A DNA stretch of 64,000 nucleotides from Camellia lanceoleosa (GCA_025200525.1 CM045768.1:51592925-51656924); one strand, 5' to 3'; counted from the stretch's first letter, positions 1-12,459 are shown. Notes: a model not told the origin generated them from the sequence alone. Program-made: numbers and translations.

Positions 1-179
1 TCAAAAGTGTGTGGAAAGAAGGGTTAAGTGGTGTGTGTACAATAGTTATGAGTGAATGATATAATTATAATTTTTAGTGTGTGGATTGAGAAAATTAATC
101 AATAAATAAATTAATAGGTGTGTGTATTGAGAAAATATATGCATTGAGCTAATCAAGTGTGTGGAAATAGAATTTCCCT

Positions 180-991
180 TCGGTTAGGGTGAGGCAAGGG
201 AATTCAGTTGGTTGGAATGTTCATCCTCGGCGTGAGGTGCAGGATTGGGAGTTAAGACCAATTGGTGGATCTATTGTGCTTCTTGTATGGGTTGCAGCAT
301 GGGGGGGAGGAGGTGGATTCTTTGGTATGGGAGGCTCGGAAGTCTAAGGGTGTATTTATAGTATCATCATTTTATGGGGTGCTTGTAGGGGGCGACACAG
401 TTGTGCTTCCTTGGAAGACAATTTGGGTGACAGGATCTCCATCCATGGTGGCGTTCTTCTTTTAGACGGCTGCTTTGGGGCGCATCCTTACTATTGATAA
501 TTTGATTCGGCGGCACTATGTGCTAGTAAATTGGTGTTGTAGGGATGCGAAAACGGTAGATCATTTGTTGGTTCATTGCTTGGTTGCGTCTCGGCTTGGT
601 ATTTGATTGTTTCTCTTTTTGGTGTGGTCTGGGTGTAGTCGGAGTCTGTGCGGGGAGTGTTGTTCAGTTGGGGTGGGGTGAGGATGGTTAAAAGGCATTG
701 GAAGGCTTGGTTACTTGTTGCCCATTGCTTGTTATGGTTGGTTTGGTTGGAGCGTAATCGACACATTTTTTAGAATTTATGTCACTCAACTCTTTGGTTG
801 GAAAGTAGGCTTCTTATGGTGTTGCATAGTGCGTTTACCGGTTTGGTAGATCCTGATGTCTTGACTTTTGTACATTTTGTGGAGGATTTGATTAGTTAGC
901 TTTTGCGGGCCGGTGTGGGTTGCTGTTTTACTTGTATTTTTTGCATCGCCTTGATGCTTTTTTAATAAAGTTTGCTTATTTATCAAAAAAA
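180..991 (+). mobile_element. LINE (non-LTR retrotransposon) 3' fragment with zf-RVT domain remnant
   Basis: The translation of about 300-590 carries the pattern of the zinc-binding domain at the end of plant LINE reverse transcriptases: W-K..W at about 412-430, then PSMVAFFF, GRILTIDNLIRR and a later HLLVHC at about 555-580. A downstream piece (about 690-780) has W..W and WLERNRH, typical of the tail of these proteins. The reading frame shifts and contains stops, so it is dead. It ends at 991 in AATAAA-like sequence and a short A tail, as LINE 3' ends do. The 5' part, with endonuclease and reverse transcriptase, is absent: a usual 5' truncation. Bases 1-179 upstream are AT-rich with repeated GTGTGTGG motifs and no gene. 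Confidence 0.75.
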
Positions 992-1799
992 TTATGGAGT
1001 GTTGATGATTTAAAGTTGGGTTGATTAATTGTTAATGAAAAAATTGCCTCCAGTAATTCTACAAGATTTAACATTTAAGAACTTTTACAAGCATTTAAGA
1101 ATTTGTGCAATGAGTTCTAGGCGTTTCACTTTGTCGTCTTTAGTAGCTGCTATGTTTTAATTTTTCTTTTCTAGTCTAGTTGTTTATAGAGGAGATACCT
1201 GGTTTGAAATCTGGATTCTTTCACACGTTCTATTCCCAATTTGCTAGTTTATTGTCTGTATTAATTGTAATCTACTTCAAATTTTGAATTGAATTTAAGT
1301 CCATAAATAAGTGCTTGATTACTTTTCTTCTTTTTTTTTTTTTTTTTTACTGGTGTTTGCAAAATTCTTTTGAAGATGCAATCTTTTTGAAACAATGTGA
1401 GTGCTTCTCTATAATATACCTTATCTGAACTCGACGCCTACAGTTTTAGCCTTAGTAAGTAGTCCATAACCTTATAATACAGATCTACCAACAATTTCTG
1501 AATAAAGAAATTTATTTTATTGATTATGGTGGGTCAGTAAATACTGACATGAAAAGAGAATAAGAAAATCAAATTGGTGGCAAGTAAAAAAAAAAAAAAA
1601 AAAAAAAATTTATCCACAACTTTTGATCCTTTCTACAATTTGATCTTATGTCACAAAAAAAAAAACCCTATTGTTCTGATTTTGACTTTGATTCCGATAA
1701 ACTAATTACAAATAAAATAATTAAACTTAATACTCTACTTGATTGAATTTTGATTCAAAGGAAAGAAATCGCGGAGCTGAAATAAACTCACTCAGAGCG
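992..1799. other. AT-rich intergenic stretch, no gene seen
   Basis: No coding pattern on either strand. It holds a T run at about 1332-1348, an A run at about 1588-1608 and a second A run near 1656. These may be decayed insertion tails, but no element boundary could be fixed. Confidence 0.6.
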
Positions 1800-1971
1800 C
1801 TTTTTAAAGGAGTAATCATGAAAGCTATTTTCACTGTCAAGTGATTAATAAAAAGTTCAAATGGAAGGAAGCCTCCATGAGGTTTCTTTTTAAAGGAGTA
1901 ATCATGAAAGCTATTTTCACTGTCAAGTGATTAATAAAAAGTTCAAATAGAAAGAAGCCTCCATGAGGTTT
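1800..1971. repeat. 86-bp direct tandem duplication (2 copies)
   Basis: The segment 1800-1885 repeats at 1886-1971 with only two or three substitutions. Each unit contains AAAGGAGTAATCATGAAAGC near its start and CCTCCATGAGGTTTC at its end. High identity suggests a recent duplication. No function is visible. Confidence 0.9.
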
Positions 1972-1984
1972 CTTTTTTATTTAC

Positions 1985-2128
1985 GCTGTGTTTGGTTGGA
2001 GGATGGAATTTGGAAAGGGAAAGGGAAAGGGAAAAGATTGGTGAAATGCGAATAAAATATATCTACACTTCACCTAGTTTCACACACATTTTTCTTTTCT
2101 CTTTCCAAATCCCTCGACCAAACACAGC
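1985..2128. mobile_element. MITE-like element with terminal inverted repeats
   Basis: The ends are imperfect inverted repeats. The left end reads GCTGTGTTTGGTTGGAGG and the right end is the near-complement CCCTCGACCAAACACAGC; purine-rich AATTTGGAAAG continues the pairing inward. Length is 144 bp with no coding capacity, as expected for a miniature DNA transposon. No clean target-site duplication was found, so the superfamily stays open. Confidence 0.6.
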
Positions 2129-2141
2129 ATAAAAGAAATCT

Positions 2142-2704
2142 GTGATTGGTTATGAGGAGGTACTTGGTGGGTTCCAAGAAAGAAAGGAAGTACCAGATAA
2201 TTCTATTGCCATGCTTGCTTTTTGATAATAAATATAGATTTTTGGTAAAGGGTAGCAATATATTGGTGGAATGGGAAATTAGGATCTGTATGTTAGTAGT
2301 GGCTAAACTTCAAAATTTGCTGAACAAATTCTATGAGCTCAGTCAGATTTTCCGAATGCTCCCTGAATTAATGCTAATTGAATCATGCAGGTTCACCAAC
2401 TGCACCTCTCAAGAAAATAAGTGGAGTTCACAAGCGTTGTTGGAGATACATTCCACACCCAAAGATAACAGAAGAAAGCACCCCAAAACCAGAAGCTCAA
2501 GCAGCTTGATGTCATTTCTTTAGTCTTCAAGTACTAACTGGCCTCTCACATTCTGATGTCTATTCATTTTGGTTGAAGGTTGATGCTATCAAGGCGCAGT
2601 CAGTGGGAGAGTTTGGTTAATGAGTTAGTATTCTTCACGCAATTCTTACGTCTGGATGATGTTGAACTGATGCTCAATGAGCTCCGCGATGAAACCCGCT
2701 GAAC
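2142..2704 (+). pseudogene. Possible decayed host gene fragments (unidentified)
   Basis: Composition is less AT-rich than its flanks and several short open stretches look protein-like. After a possible splice acceptor (TCATGCAG, ending about 2390) one frame stays open for about 35 codons to a TGA near 2500. From about 2582 another frame gives some 40 codons (begins MLSRRSQWESLVNELVFF) to a TGA at about 2701. No family was recognised. These could be the last exons of a gene broken by neighbouring insertions, or chance open frames. Confidence 0.25.
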
Positions 2705-3205
2705 TTTGAATTTTTTTTTTTTAGAATTATGTACTATTACATAAAATTTTTGAGAGGTTTTCATAAATTGACACTCTTAAAATTGTTCAAAAAATTATAT
2801 TTATCAAAAAAAAAATAAAAAATAAAAATTGTTTGAAAGTAATAATTAATTCTATGTATATTATATTTTTATACAATTATTTGTTTAGCACGCATTATTA
2901 TTAATGGTTGATTATGACTGAGACATATATAGATATTTTTACAACAATCATTCTATTTGTTACACATTAAATATCATGTAAAAATATGGTGTGTGTAGCT
3001 TTATTGACGTAATAAATATCATGATATCATTTTTTTTTGAATAATGATATTTAAAAAAACATACATAATTTATATATAAAATGATGTAATTTAATATAGA
3101 CTTTTCATTTAAAATAAATACTCATGAGGATGCTTTTTATTTATAACATCATATTTGTGATTTTTTTTGGGTATAAATTTTATATATAAATAGAATTTAT
3201 ATAAA
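2705..3205. other. AT-rich intergenic DNA, nothing recognised
   Basis: Low-complexity AT-rich sequence up to the target duplication of the Tat-like element. No open frame or repeat structure of note. Confidence 0.6.
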
Positions 3206-3388
3206 GAAACTGTGAAGGGTCAGAAATTAAATCCCAAATTAAATATAGATCTAAATGCTGGGGTCACCCCTGTAAGGGGGCTAGGAATGACTGAAGGAGC
3301 ATTGGCTAAAGCTTAGGGGAAGTGGGCCAATAGTGGGCCGAAGTAGGTCGGACCCGTCAAGGGTCCAAATGAACTCCACGAAGGAAAA

Positions 3389-3800
3389 TGCCTAAGTCAA
3401 GTTGCAGAGGCAACACATGCAGGAAAGTTGCTGAGGGACTTTGTCTCAGTACCGTCACTCCTAATATCTTCGGTTCCGCCATTATTCGAAGTTGTTGAGG
3501 GAGAGAAAAAGCTGACGCAACTAAGTTGCAGAGGCAATACTTATGACGGCTAAGTTGCGGAGGCACTTCGTCCCAGTGCCGCCATTACAGGTAACGTCGG
3601 TGCCGTCGCCATCTCAAGTAATGTCGGTACCATAGCCATCTGAAGTTGCTGATGGAAGGAGAAAACCGAAGTAACTAAGCTGCAGAGGCAGTACTTACAG
3701 CGCCCAGGTTGTAGAGGCATTCTGTTGGCGCCACCATCTCTAATATTGTCGATCTTGCTGTCTGAACTCATCGTAGAAAATGGTTACTGCAGCAACTACG
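3389..3800 (+). repeat. Degenerate tandem repeats in Tat LTR (AAGTTGCAGAGGCA type)
   Basis: About three imperfect units of 130-150 bp, each with AAGTTGCRGAGGCA, a CGTC.CAGTGCCGCCAT segment and CTAATATYGTCGGT-like sequence. The same units occur in the other LTR copy at about 38480-38880. Confidence 0.6.
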
Positions 3801-4679
3801 ACCGCAACAACTAAATTGCAAAGGGAATATCCTGCCAAGGTGATGGCAGCCTCTGTGTAACGACCTTACCACGTATAATGATTAGTACTTAATTAATTAA
3901 GGAGATTTGAAATTTAATTATCAATTATTCCAATTTAATCTGAGATTTATGCAGACTATGCAGACTTGTTCGTATATAATTCTATTGAGGATTTATTTTA
4001 GAATTAGAGGTTGAAAGCTTATATGGCTCAAGAAAGTATAATTGATGAATTGAATTATTTTAATTTTGAGTATCGGGCTGTATGGGAGTTTAATTAAATA
4101 TTTGATTCAGATTTATAAAATTGAGACTTGATTAATTGGGCCCGAATTGGAGTTAATTAACTTATGAGAATTGAGAATTCAGATTATTGTGAATTAAATT
4201 TATGTATGAATTATTCAATTGAATATGTAATTTATTGACAAAGACTTTGAGGTTTAATTTAAAATTGGAAGCCTTAATGATTTAAGAAACCAAAATTAAG
4301 GATGAAAATAAATTTAATTTAATATTTGGAGCATTTTGGGAGTTCGATTAAAAATCTGATTCAGAATGGTAAATTTAAATATAATTAATTGGGCTCTAAT
4401 GGAAGTCAAATTAAATTATGAGAGATTTATGATTAGTTATGGTTAATTTAATTACATGTTAATAAAGACTTATTAAGAATAAGTGTTATTTAATTAAATT
4501 AATCTTAACCATAAATTGAATTATGGAAAGATCTAAAATTGTGGGTGTATGCGAAGTGAGGGTGTGCTAGAAATCTATGTGGGCGTACTGAGAAATCTGG
4601 TAGTGTATATGTCTTATATATAAATGAGAGAAGTGAGCTCAATATGTTTGTATTCTTGTGCTGGAGCAATAGACTAAGG

Positions 4680-4684
<5 letters not shown>

Positions 4685-4716
<32 letters not shown>
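4685..4716. repeat. (GA)n microsatellite
   Basis: Sixteen or so uninterrupted GA units just downstream of a TATATATAAATG-like promoter segment of solo LTR A. The same placement is seen in the LTR at 26842. Confidence 0.95.
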
Positions 4717-4718
<2 letters not shown>

Positions 4719-6729
4719 GTGCTGGAAATTGGATTCAAGAGTCTAAGAAGAATAAGAAAAAGGGAGCAAAGAAGGAACCCAAGGAATTTCAACAAATTAA
4801 GACTTTTGGTAAGAAAATTTAAACTCAAATTCTTGTAGATTAATCATCTAGCAACTAAAATCAAGTAGTAATTGGGATTAATTACATAAAATTTGTTAAG
4901 AAATGTCAAGAAGATGATGAATAGTAAACTAAGTTCACATCCATGGTTGCATGTCTCATGTTTTATCATTTTGAATTTGGTTTTGAAGATCTTGCATAAC
5001 GTAAGAGTATATATCTTGCATGTTTTCAAAAACAAAAATTATGGCTCACATGGTTAATTTCATGTTTTGAAAATTAAGAAGAAATAGAATTGGTTGGATT
5101 TTGATAACTGTTTTATATATGCATCATGGATTTTGAAGAATTTAAGATGATCAATTTCATGTTTTGAAGAGAAAAAAGAAGAAAATTTATAAGAATATAA
5201 GATTAGTAATTTTGATGTCAATTCCATATATGCAAATGGTTATCTAAGAAGTTTATAATTTTAATTTCATGTCTTGAAGGAAGATAGAAAAGAGTTTGAA
5301 ATCAATTTTATGTAAACAAAAATAAATTAGCAAGAAGATGAGTTAGGTTCATGATTATGGAAATTAACTTAGAAATTAATTATTTTGGATTTGATTTTGA
5401 ATGTCTTATATGAATTTGAATCTTATTGTTACATACATGTAATTTGGAAGAATTAAGGAATAAATATGAGTTTTGATTTTGATTATTAATTCATGCATGT
5501 AATGTAATTTAAGAGTTTGACTCAAGTAAAACATATTTTGGAACATCTATGATTTAAGGAAATAAGTTTGGAAGTAGTTAGTTTGAGTTTTATTTTGTTA
5601 TTCTTCATAAATTTGAAACTCAACCTTACATGCATCATGGAATTTCAAGATTTTGAGATTTTAATTCATATTTTATGAGTTTGAATTTTGATTTGATATA
5701 GAAAAAATAAATTAAATCTAAATTTGGACAAATTTAGAAATAAACTATAATTTATATTTTAGTTTGATTTTGATTTAAATTTCTTACATGTAAATATTTT
5801 GAAAGGGCTTTATAGCTTTAATTTATGTTTTATAAAACAAAAAAAAAGAAAAATATTGGAATTATTATATTCATGAAATTATTGGTTTTAATCTTAATGA
5901 TCAAAGAGATATTTGTATTAGAAATTAGAAAATTAGTCATGGGTTTATCTTTACTAATAAAATTACATGTTTAAATTGGTTCATGCAGGAGTTTAAGTTT
6001 TGAATATGTGTTTGGAAATTATTTTATTGATTTTGAAAGCACAGGAAATTTGCTGGCTGCTCGAGCGAACATTAAGGCCAACCAGTATTTTTATAAAACT
6101 TTGCAGACCGTTTGAGCGACCAAAGGTCCACTCGAGCAAAAATCCTATTTTCAGCATATTTTGGAAAATTGCATTTAGTTCACATTTTTATTCTCATCTC
6201 TTTCCAAAGCATTTTAGACATGATTTATAACTCAATAAAGATTAATAAGCTAACAATCAACATTAATTAGTTAATTAAAAGAATAAGTCATTAATTTAGT
6301 AGTACTTGATTAAGAAGCCAAGTAAGAAATTGGTTTATTCAGAAAAGAATGATTTAGTAATGAAAGGATATGTGAAATGAGAACTCGATTCATTTAAATA
6401 AGAAAGAATAAGCATAGTAGAACTATGGACTACTTAGACAGAAAAAGACAAAAAAAGTCAAGTTTGATCAAAGAATTAATATTGTGTTTCAATGTGTATA
6501 TGTTATGGATTTGTGTAGGTCACGTGCTATCTCTTGCCTAATCTATCTGATTTGTCTGCATTATCTGATCTGCTAGTGGAGCCATCTGTGAGTAATAAAT
6601 CTATAAAGTTATGCTTAGCTTTAATTATTTTCTAATGCTATGAAATGATCAGTTTTCTGAAATGCGATGTTTTGTATGAATAAATGATTGCCCAAATTTC
6701 TGTAAAGTATTCGTGGCATTCTTAGCACA

Positions 6730-6837
6730 AGGCCCTTGCCCGGGGTAACAATACCGTACCTTTATAAGCAAGGCCCTCGCCCAAGGGTAATAATATCGTG
6801 GTCTTATGGCCCTTGCCTGGGGGTAACAATATTGTGG
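6730..6837. repeat. Three-unit tandem repeat, about 40 bp, in solo LTR A
   Basis: Units share GGCCCTTGCCCGGGGTAACA-like sequence followed by ATAC/ATATYGTGG. They begin near 6730, 6770 and 6807. Confidence 0.8.
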
Positions 6838-7526
6838 CTTAAGCAAGTTACAAGTTTTCCAGTACCAGAGGTTCCCAATGGAACTAACAAGCAAGTTAAC
6901 GCTAATGGATGTACCATGTATAATGAAACATAAACTTTGATTTCTGTATGAAGTTGAATAAGAAAATGAATATAAATCTGTTTCTGTTATGAATTCTAGT
7001 TTCCGATTTTGTTATGGATATCATTCATTAAAACCCTTTACTTTACTATTATTCACTGGGCTTCAGCTCACTGTATTATTTACGTATGTAGGTGATCAGG
7101 CGTGTGACCAGGTCTAGAGTTTCTGCCTGGACTTTGTTTTGTCAGCCAATCTATGTGCCTCTCGTGGAGGTTCTGGATATGTCAGATGGTTATGGCTATG
7201 TGCATAAAGTTCAAGTTTTGATTTCTTGTTTTTGTTTATTTTGTATTTAGGGCCAAGTTCTTTTTTGTCTAGTCTCTATATGTATATGATGATGTGTAAA
7301 TGTATGTATATAAAGTTTAAATTTTTTTTATCTCATATAAGTCTGCACAGCTCAATGTATGTTGTATAATTATTATTTGCTTCCGCAACCCCTAATTATA
7401 TGTTATTCTTTTAAGAGGCCTTTGGTAATCCAAGGATTACTGGTTGGTTATGACGCTAAACCTATAGGAGCGGGTTTGGGTCGTGACACTCTGAGAGAGG
7501 CTTCCCTTTGCAAGTAGAGGCTAATA

Positions 7527-8145
7527 CTTGGCGCTGATAGCAAGCCCCAAGGCATTACTAGCCTAGGGCTAATAGTAGGGCCCAAAGTTCATTTAACTTG
7601 GCGCTGATAGCAGGCCCCAAGACTTACTGGTTGGAACTGATAGCAGGCCCAAAGATACTAGTTTATTGCGGCGATTCTGCGAAGATGAGAGCAGGGTAGC
7701 CCGAGCATAAGGGACTCCCTTTGCATTACCCAAGTCATGGACCTGCCTTAGTCACATATGCAGGACTAAGGAAGCCCCCTTGGGCTTGGTACTAAGGCAC
7801 AACATGGTTGATAACAGGCTTGGCTGTGGCCTTCGCCCTAGGAAGTTGGGGAGTTTGTGGTTAGGTGGCTAAGGGTGGAGGCTTTGTTGAGGTGAACAAC
7901 AACATAGCTGATAGCAAGCTAATGGAGTCCTGAGAATGCATGTACTGGCTAAATAGAACTGAGAAGGCAAGTGCAACGACAAGGTTCACCGCTGCAAGTG
8001 CACTTGCTAAGGTTCAGGCTGAGAAGGCAAGTGCAGAGGCAAACACTTCCGCTGTAACTATACTTGCTGAGGCTCAAAAGGGAGTTGCAATGCCAAACAC
8101 TCTCATCGTAACTACACTTGTTGAGGCTCAAAAAGGTAGTTGCGG
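7527..8145 (+). repeat. Degenerate repeats in the 3' half of the Tat 5' LTR
   Basis: At 7527-7660 GCTGATAGCAGGCCCAAAG recurs several times. At 7958-8145 three units of about 60 bp carry AAGGCAAGTGCAGAGGCAAA and ACACTTGCTGAGGCTCAAAA. Both sets recur in the LTR copy at about 38980-39600. Confidence 0.7.
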
Positions 8146-8542
8146 AGGTAAACAGATAGTACATAGTACATGCAGAGGGACATGTGGCACCTTCAGTCCG
8201 GTAGCTCAAGGCAGAATATTCCATGTGATCCTCTGGGACACATGTCTTCTCTCTATTTGGCCACTTGGTGTTCTTTTGGCACCAAGGAAAAGCCTATAAA
8301 TAGGACCCATTTCCCAAGGTTCAAGGAGAGAAATTTTGGGGATTTGGGGGGAGATGCTGCCCATTTGTGCACTGCCTTTGTCTTCTTCTTGAGCTACTTG
8401 CTTTACCCTCACCCAGCTACTTACTCTCCAACTTCCCAAGTAGTTGTAGCTGCTCATTCTCCAGCCATTCCATCATGGTTAGACCATTAGCATAGTTTTG
8501 CCTCTCTAATCACCTTCCTAACCTCGAACCCCCGTACATTTC

Positions 8543-8561
8543 TGGCAACTTTGCTGGAGAG
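8543..8561 (+). other. Primer binding site, tRNA-Arg type
   Basis: TGGCAACTTTGCTGGAGAG lies four bases after the 5' LTR. It resembles the TGGCGACTC..CTGGGGA site of Ogre/Tat elements, which pairs with the 3' end of a tRNA-Arg. It is not the tRNA-Met site seen in the gypsy element at 52.3 kb. Confidence 0.7.
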
Positions 8562-8567
8562 GCTGAT

Positions 8568-10111
8568 ATGTTGATGGTTTATACCCGCAGTGGTTTACAC
8601 ACTTCACTGGAAAAAATGGCAGATGATGAAGTTTAGCAACTCCCATGGCAGCAAGGCTCTTCTAATGGTGGAGCAGCACATGCGGAGGACCGTGACCATA
8701 GTGTTGTGGTTGAGGCAGTTCAGTCACTCTAGGATATGCAGAGAGAGATCCTGGCAGCTTTGCAAACTTTCACTGAGGCTATTATGGCCATGGCTTCTCG
8801 ACCAGCTCCAGTGCAAGCACCTCCACCTGTAGCAGTCCCAAACCTAGTGCCTAACTTGTTTCCTGAGGTTCGGGCTTCGATCTAGGTGCCTCTGGTGGTA
8901 CCTCAGGAGAATGGTACGACCACTGGTTCAGCTACCTAGGAGCAGACTGGACCATTCTAGCCCACTCACTTTGTTACTCTAGCCGATGTACAAGCTATGC
9001 TCGAGCAAGAGCGTAGTAAGAAGCAACTATCATCTCTCCCCAACCCAGCTGTGAAACCCCCATACTCTCAGGAGATGTTGACCATGCCCTACCCAACTGG
9101 GTATACAGTGCCCAAATTTATTAAGTTTGATGGAAAACAAGGCAATGCTAGAGAACATGTGGTGAGGTTCATTAAAACTCTTGGTGTCGATGATAGTGAC
9201 CACTCTCTGCGCTTTCGGGGGTTCTCAAAATCACTTACTGAAAAAGCTTACAGTTGGTATGTTGATCGAGTTGGGAGAAGATGGTGAACAATTTCCACAC
9301 GAAGTTCTTTTAAGTCCAAGAGAAAGTTACAACACTCACACTTGGGTGAAATGTCCAAAAAGAAGGCGAAGATATACTAGACTATGTTAAGCGGTTCCTA
9401 GATAAGGCTATTGGCTATCATGAACCAGTGGATGAGGCCCACGTAGTTAACATATGTGTGGAGGGTGCCATATGTGACTACAAAATTTTCTTGGTGAAAC
9501 ATAATTTGCCTACCTTTTCAGCCTTGATTGAGGCAGCTAAGAACCTCAGTACTACTAGTCCCTTACATAGATCTCGTGACAGCCACCGCTACCCTCGTAG
9601 TAGTAGAGTTGCTGCGATAACCTCTACAGGAGGGAGCTGCTCGCAAGGGGAGGCATCATTCTCTCGAAAGAGAAAGAGTTATGAGGACAGAAATCCATAT
9701 CCTTGTAGCCTTGAGAGTGTTAAGGCCTTGGTTAAAGAATGGGTAGCTGATGGTAAACTTACTTTGCCTTCGGTTGATGTCCCTTCAACCAAGAAGGACA
9801 AAGAAAGCCCAGATTATTGTGTTTATCACAGAACCACCAGACACCCTACTAGGGATTGTTGGACTTTGAAAAATATCTTCAAGAAGAAAGTTGACGCAAA
9901 TGAGCTTAAGTTCAAAGACACCGGTAATCATGACTTAAGGAAGGACTCTTATTCTAATCACAAAGAGAAGGGAAAGAATGTACATCTGATTGGGTACCTT
10001 GGACCCGTGCACGTGGCATCCTACTATGATGAGTTAGAAGAAATCACTAACAGCCAGCTCCCTGAGACAGTACCTGCAGAGACGAAATTCGCAGAGGATA
10101 CTCATGCTTAG
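8568..10111 (+). pseudogene. gag: gag of the Tat-like element (broken)
   Basis: The frame begins at the ATG 25 bases after the primer site and can be followed across several TAG stops to about 9287. It then continues in a second frame (about 9280-10111) after a small deletion near 9265. The capsid region is recognisable: GYTVPKFIKFDGKQGNAREH at about 9100-9160, then SLTEKAYSWY near 9235 and DILDYVKRFLDKAIGYHEPV near 9372-9432. The end (9428-10111) contains a zinc-finger-like YCVYHRTTRHPTRDCWTLKN near 9815-9875. Gag would form the particle and bind element RNA. Most stops in the first part sit where glutamine codons are expected (TAG). Confidence 0.8.
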
Positions 10112-10177
10112 GCCTTGCAAAACTCTGTTAAGTTTTGCACCTTTTTTGACTAGCTGGGGCTAAGCCAAGCCGCCAAG

Positions 10178-10624
10178 TTGGAAGTAACAAAGGTCCTCAT
10201 TAACATCTCTGAAGTGCACCATGATGAAGTTGCTGAGGCTAAGAAGTATATGCCTCAGCACATCCAGGAAGATTACGTGGCCATTACTTTTTCAGAAGTA
10301 GACAAAGCATACCCGTTTCCTTATAACCGTCCTCTTTTTGTCACAGCTTACATCAATGATGTAGAGTTCAAGCGTGCTTTCCTTGATGATGGGGCATCTA
10401 TAAACATCATCACTACTGACACCTTCGCAAAGGCTGGTATCCTAGAGTCCAGGATGGTTTGCCAACCCATCACTATAATGAGATTTGGTGGTGAGAAGAA
10501 GGTTACTAAGGGCCATATTGTAGCAGACTTAGCAGTTGGCAAGATCTGCTCCGCCACTAAGTTCCATGTGATTGAAGTGGACACAAATTACCATATGATA
10601 CTTGGTAGAGCTTGGATGCACTGA
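10178..10624 (+). pseudogene. Protease region of the Tat-like element
   Basis: An open frame of 148 codons with the retropepsin pattern. FKRAFLDDGASINIITTDTF (about 10365-10424) holds the active-site turn D-D-G-A, with the flap and second motif region following (ADLAVGKI, then MILGRAWMH at the end). Retropepsins cut the Gag-Pol polyprotein. It lies between gag and RT as usual for gypsy elements. Bases 10625-11234 continue pol without a long frame. Confidence 0.7.
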
Positions 10625-11234
10625 TATGGAGCTATCTCGTCGAGTTATCACTAATGCATAGAGGCAAAGTTGGGAAAGCGCACAGTAACCATAAATGCGT
10701 CTGAAAGGCTATTCGGAGTGGATGAGGCACACTATTCGGATGCTGTTTTTTTTACTGAGTTGTTAACGAATGAAACTCCAAGGACTGGTAAAATTGCAAG
10801 GGTAAAGTTACCGAAGTGGGAAGACATTTGAGATGCAGAGGCTACTCTAGAAAGTAGTGGGCAGAAAAGGAGCAACAAGTCCATAAGTCCTCCATCCAAG
10901 ATTGTTAAGGTGTGCGAGGGTGGTAAGACAGTTTACTACCTATGACGGTCTTAGGGGCCAAACTTCATACCTTCGGAGGATGGTCCCGAGACAAATAAAT
11001 GTGACGGGTGATGGGTCTCAATAAGGGTTGGTGGAGACGCCTGAGCCCGCCCTCGAATACATGCAAGATAGACCAAAACCGCAGTAGGAGGTACTTGTTG
11101 AGGTCAACCTCAGTGACTTACCAAGCTAAAGCAAGCCCGTGTTTATCAACGATACAATGACTCCAGTAGCTAAGGTAGAATTGATAACACTACTAAAGTG
11201 ATACAGTGACATCTTTGCTTGGACATACGACGAG

Positions 11235-11451
11235 ATGCCTGGTCTTGACCCATCCCTTGTCACTCATTATCTGGACACTTTTCCTAACTCTAAACCAATC
11301 AAGCAGCATGCTCGAAAGTATCACCCTGATCTTGAAGCAAAGATTAAGGCGAAGGTAGAAAATTTGCAAAGGGCCAAGTTTATCGAGCCTATACAGTACC
11401 CAACTTGGCTAGCAAATATTGTGCCTGTGCAGAAGAAGAACAGTCAGATCA
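11235..11451 (+). pseudogene. RT N-terminal part, Tat-like element
   Basis: MPGLDPSLVTHYL, later KPIKQHARKYHPD and IEPIQYPTWLANIVPVQKKN are the standard start of plant gypsy RT domains. The frame is cut at 11451 by solo LTR B, exactly between the codons for QI and KVCIDFCDLNKACPK, which resume at 14073. Confidence 0.85.
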
Positions 11452-12459
11452 TATAGCGATCCTGGTATTCCCTGTTGTTGTTTAACTGTAATCCGGACTC
11501 GGTTCCGTAGATTTGTTGTTGTCTTATCCTCATTTGTATCCCTTACTCTTTGTTTTAGAGTTTTGGGTTGTATTGGGCAAGTTGGGAATAAGTTGGTTGT
11601 GTTTTAAAACTTAGAATTTTGCCCAGGTTTTGGTCTATCCGCTCGAACGGCGCTTTGACGCTCGAGCGGGCATTTGTTGTTGCCTCTCCGCTCGAGCGAC
11701 AGTTTGGGCCTTTCGGCGTGAATTTCTTCTCGGCATTTTGGTCGTCTGCAGAAAATTCTGGGAGGGTGCATCCGGCGCTCGAGCGGTTTCTTGGATGCTC
11801 GAGCGGACCTGTTTTATATCAGTCCGTGAAATCACTTTTTTGAATCACTTTTCACTTTTCTTTTCTCTCTCTTACTTTCCCAAAACCATTTTTTGAGAGC
11901 TCCTCACTCTAAAACCTAACCTCTCTAGGGTTTGATCTAGTAGGAGTGTCTTCCTCACCTTAGGCCTTTGTAAAAAGTGTGTTGATCGTCGAGGGCTTCG
12001 TTTTGATCCAAGAAATTTAGGATTTGGAGCACTTCCGAGTTTTTCTCTTATTCTCCTTGGGTTTTACATTTGAGGTAGGGATTTCCTTGCTCTTTTTCAA
12101 TACTTCGTCTATAGATAGACATGTGGTAGTTTTGTATTGCATGAAAATCATATCCATGTTGGATTTGTTTGAAATCATGAGAAGGAACCTAGGGTTGGTT
12201 GTTTGAAAATGGTTATTTTATCATTGATGGTTGTTTTGGGCTAATTGGAGTGTAAATTAGCATGTCATAGTTGAAAGAAGAAAAAGCCCTAAATTATATT
12301 TTGATTTGGTAAATTAAAATGGAGGGTAGTTAACCTATGTTGTAAATCTCTATTGTTAATGTGAGTTGGGTGAAGGTGTTAATGCCTAAGGGATTAACTT
12401 TGGCTTTGGAATGGTTTTGAAATGAATGTAGTGGACTAATGTGAGTTATGGCTTTATTA

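Larger units (their letters stand above)
3856..7488 (+). mobile_element. Solo LTR (family A, 3.6 kb) inserted in the Tat 5' LTR
   Basis: Begins TGTAACGACC and ends GGGTCGTGACA. It is flanked by a perfect 5-bp duplication CTCTG (3851-3855 and 7489-7493), and the flanking Tat LTR rejoins exactly when it is removed, as the uninterrupted copy near 38950 shows. It contains no gag or pol, so it is a solo LTR left by recombination between two LTRs. Inside are a GA microsatellite (4685-4716), long AT-rich leader-like DNA, a CTCGAGCG motif group (6058-6140) and a three-unit repeat (6730-6837). The last 80 bp match the ends of the solo LTR at 23575-25961 and of the fragment ending at 37326. Confidence 0.9.
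3211..8538 (+). repeat. 5' LTR of the Tat-like element (interrupted by a 3.6-kb solo LTR)
   Basis: It begins TG at 3211 and ends GTACA at 8538, four bases before the primer site. Without the insertion at 3856-7493 the LTR is about 1.69 kb. The same sequence recurs at 38.3-40.0 kb. The five bases before it are GAAAC (3206-3210). Much of the LTR consists of degenerate internal repeats, described separately. A frame of about 110 codons at 7940-8299 is also open in the second copy (39400-39720), but it is low-complexity and probably not a gene. Confidence 0.85.

Noticed and set aside
7940..8299. A conserved LTR-encoded small protein (also open at 39400-39720)
   Set aside because: Frames are open on both strands through tandem 60-bp repeats; the likeness between copies is LTR homology, not evidence of selection on a protein.
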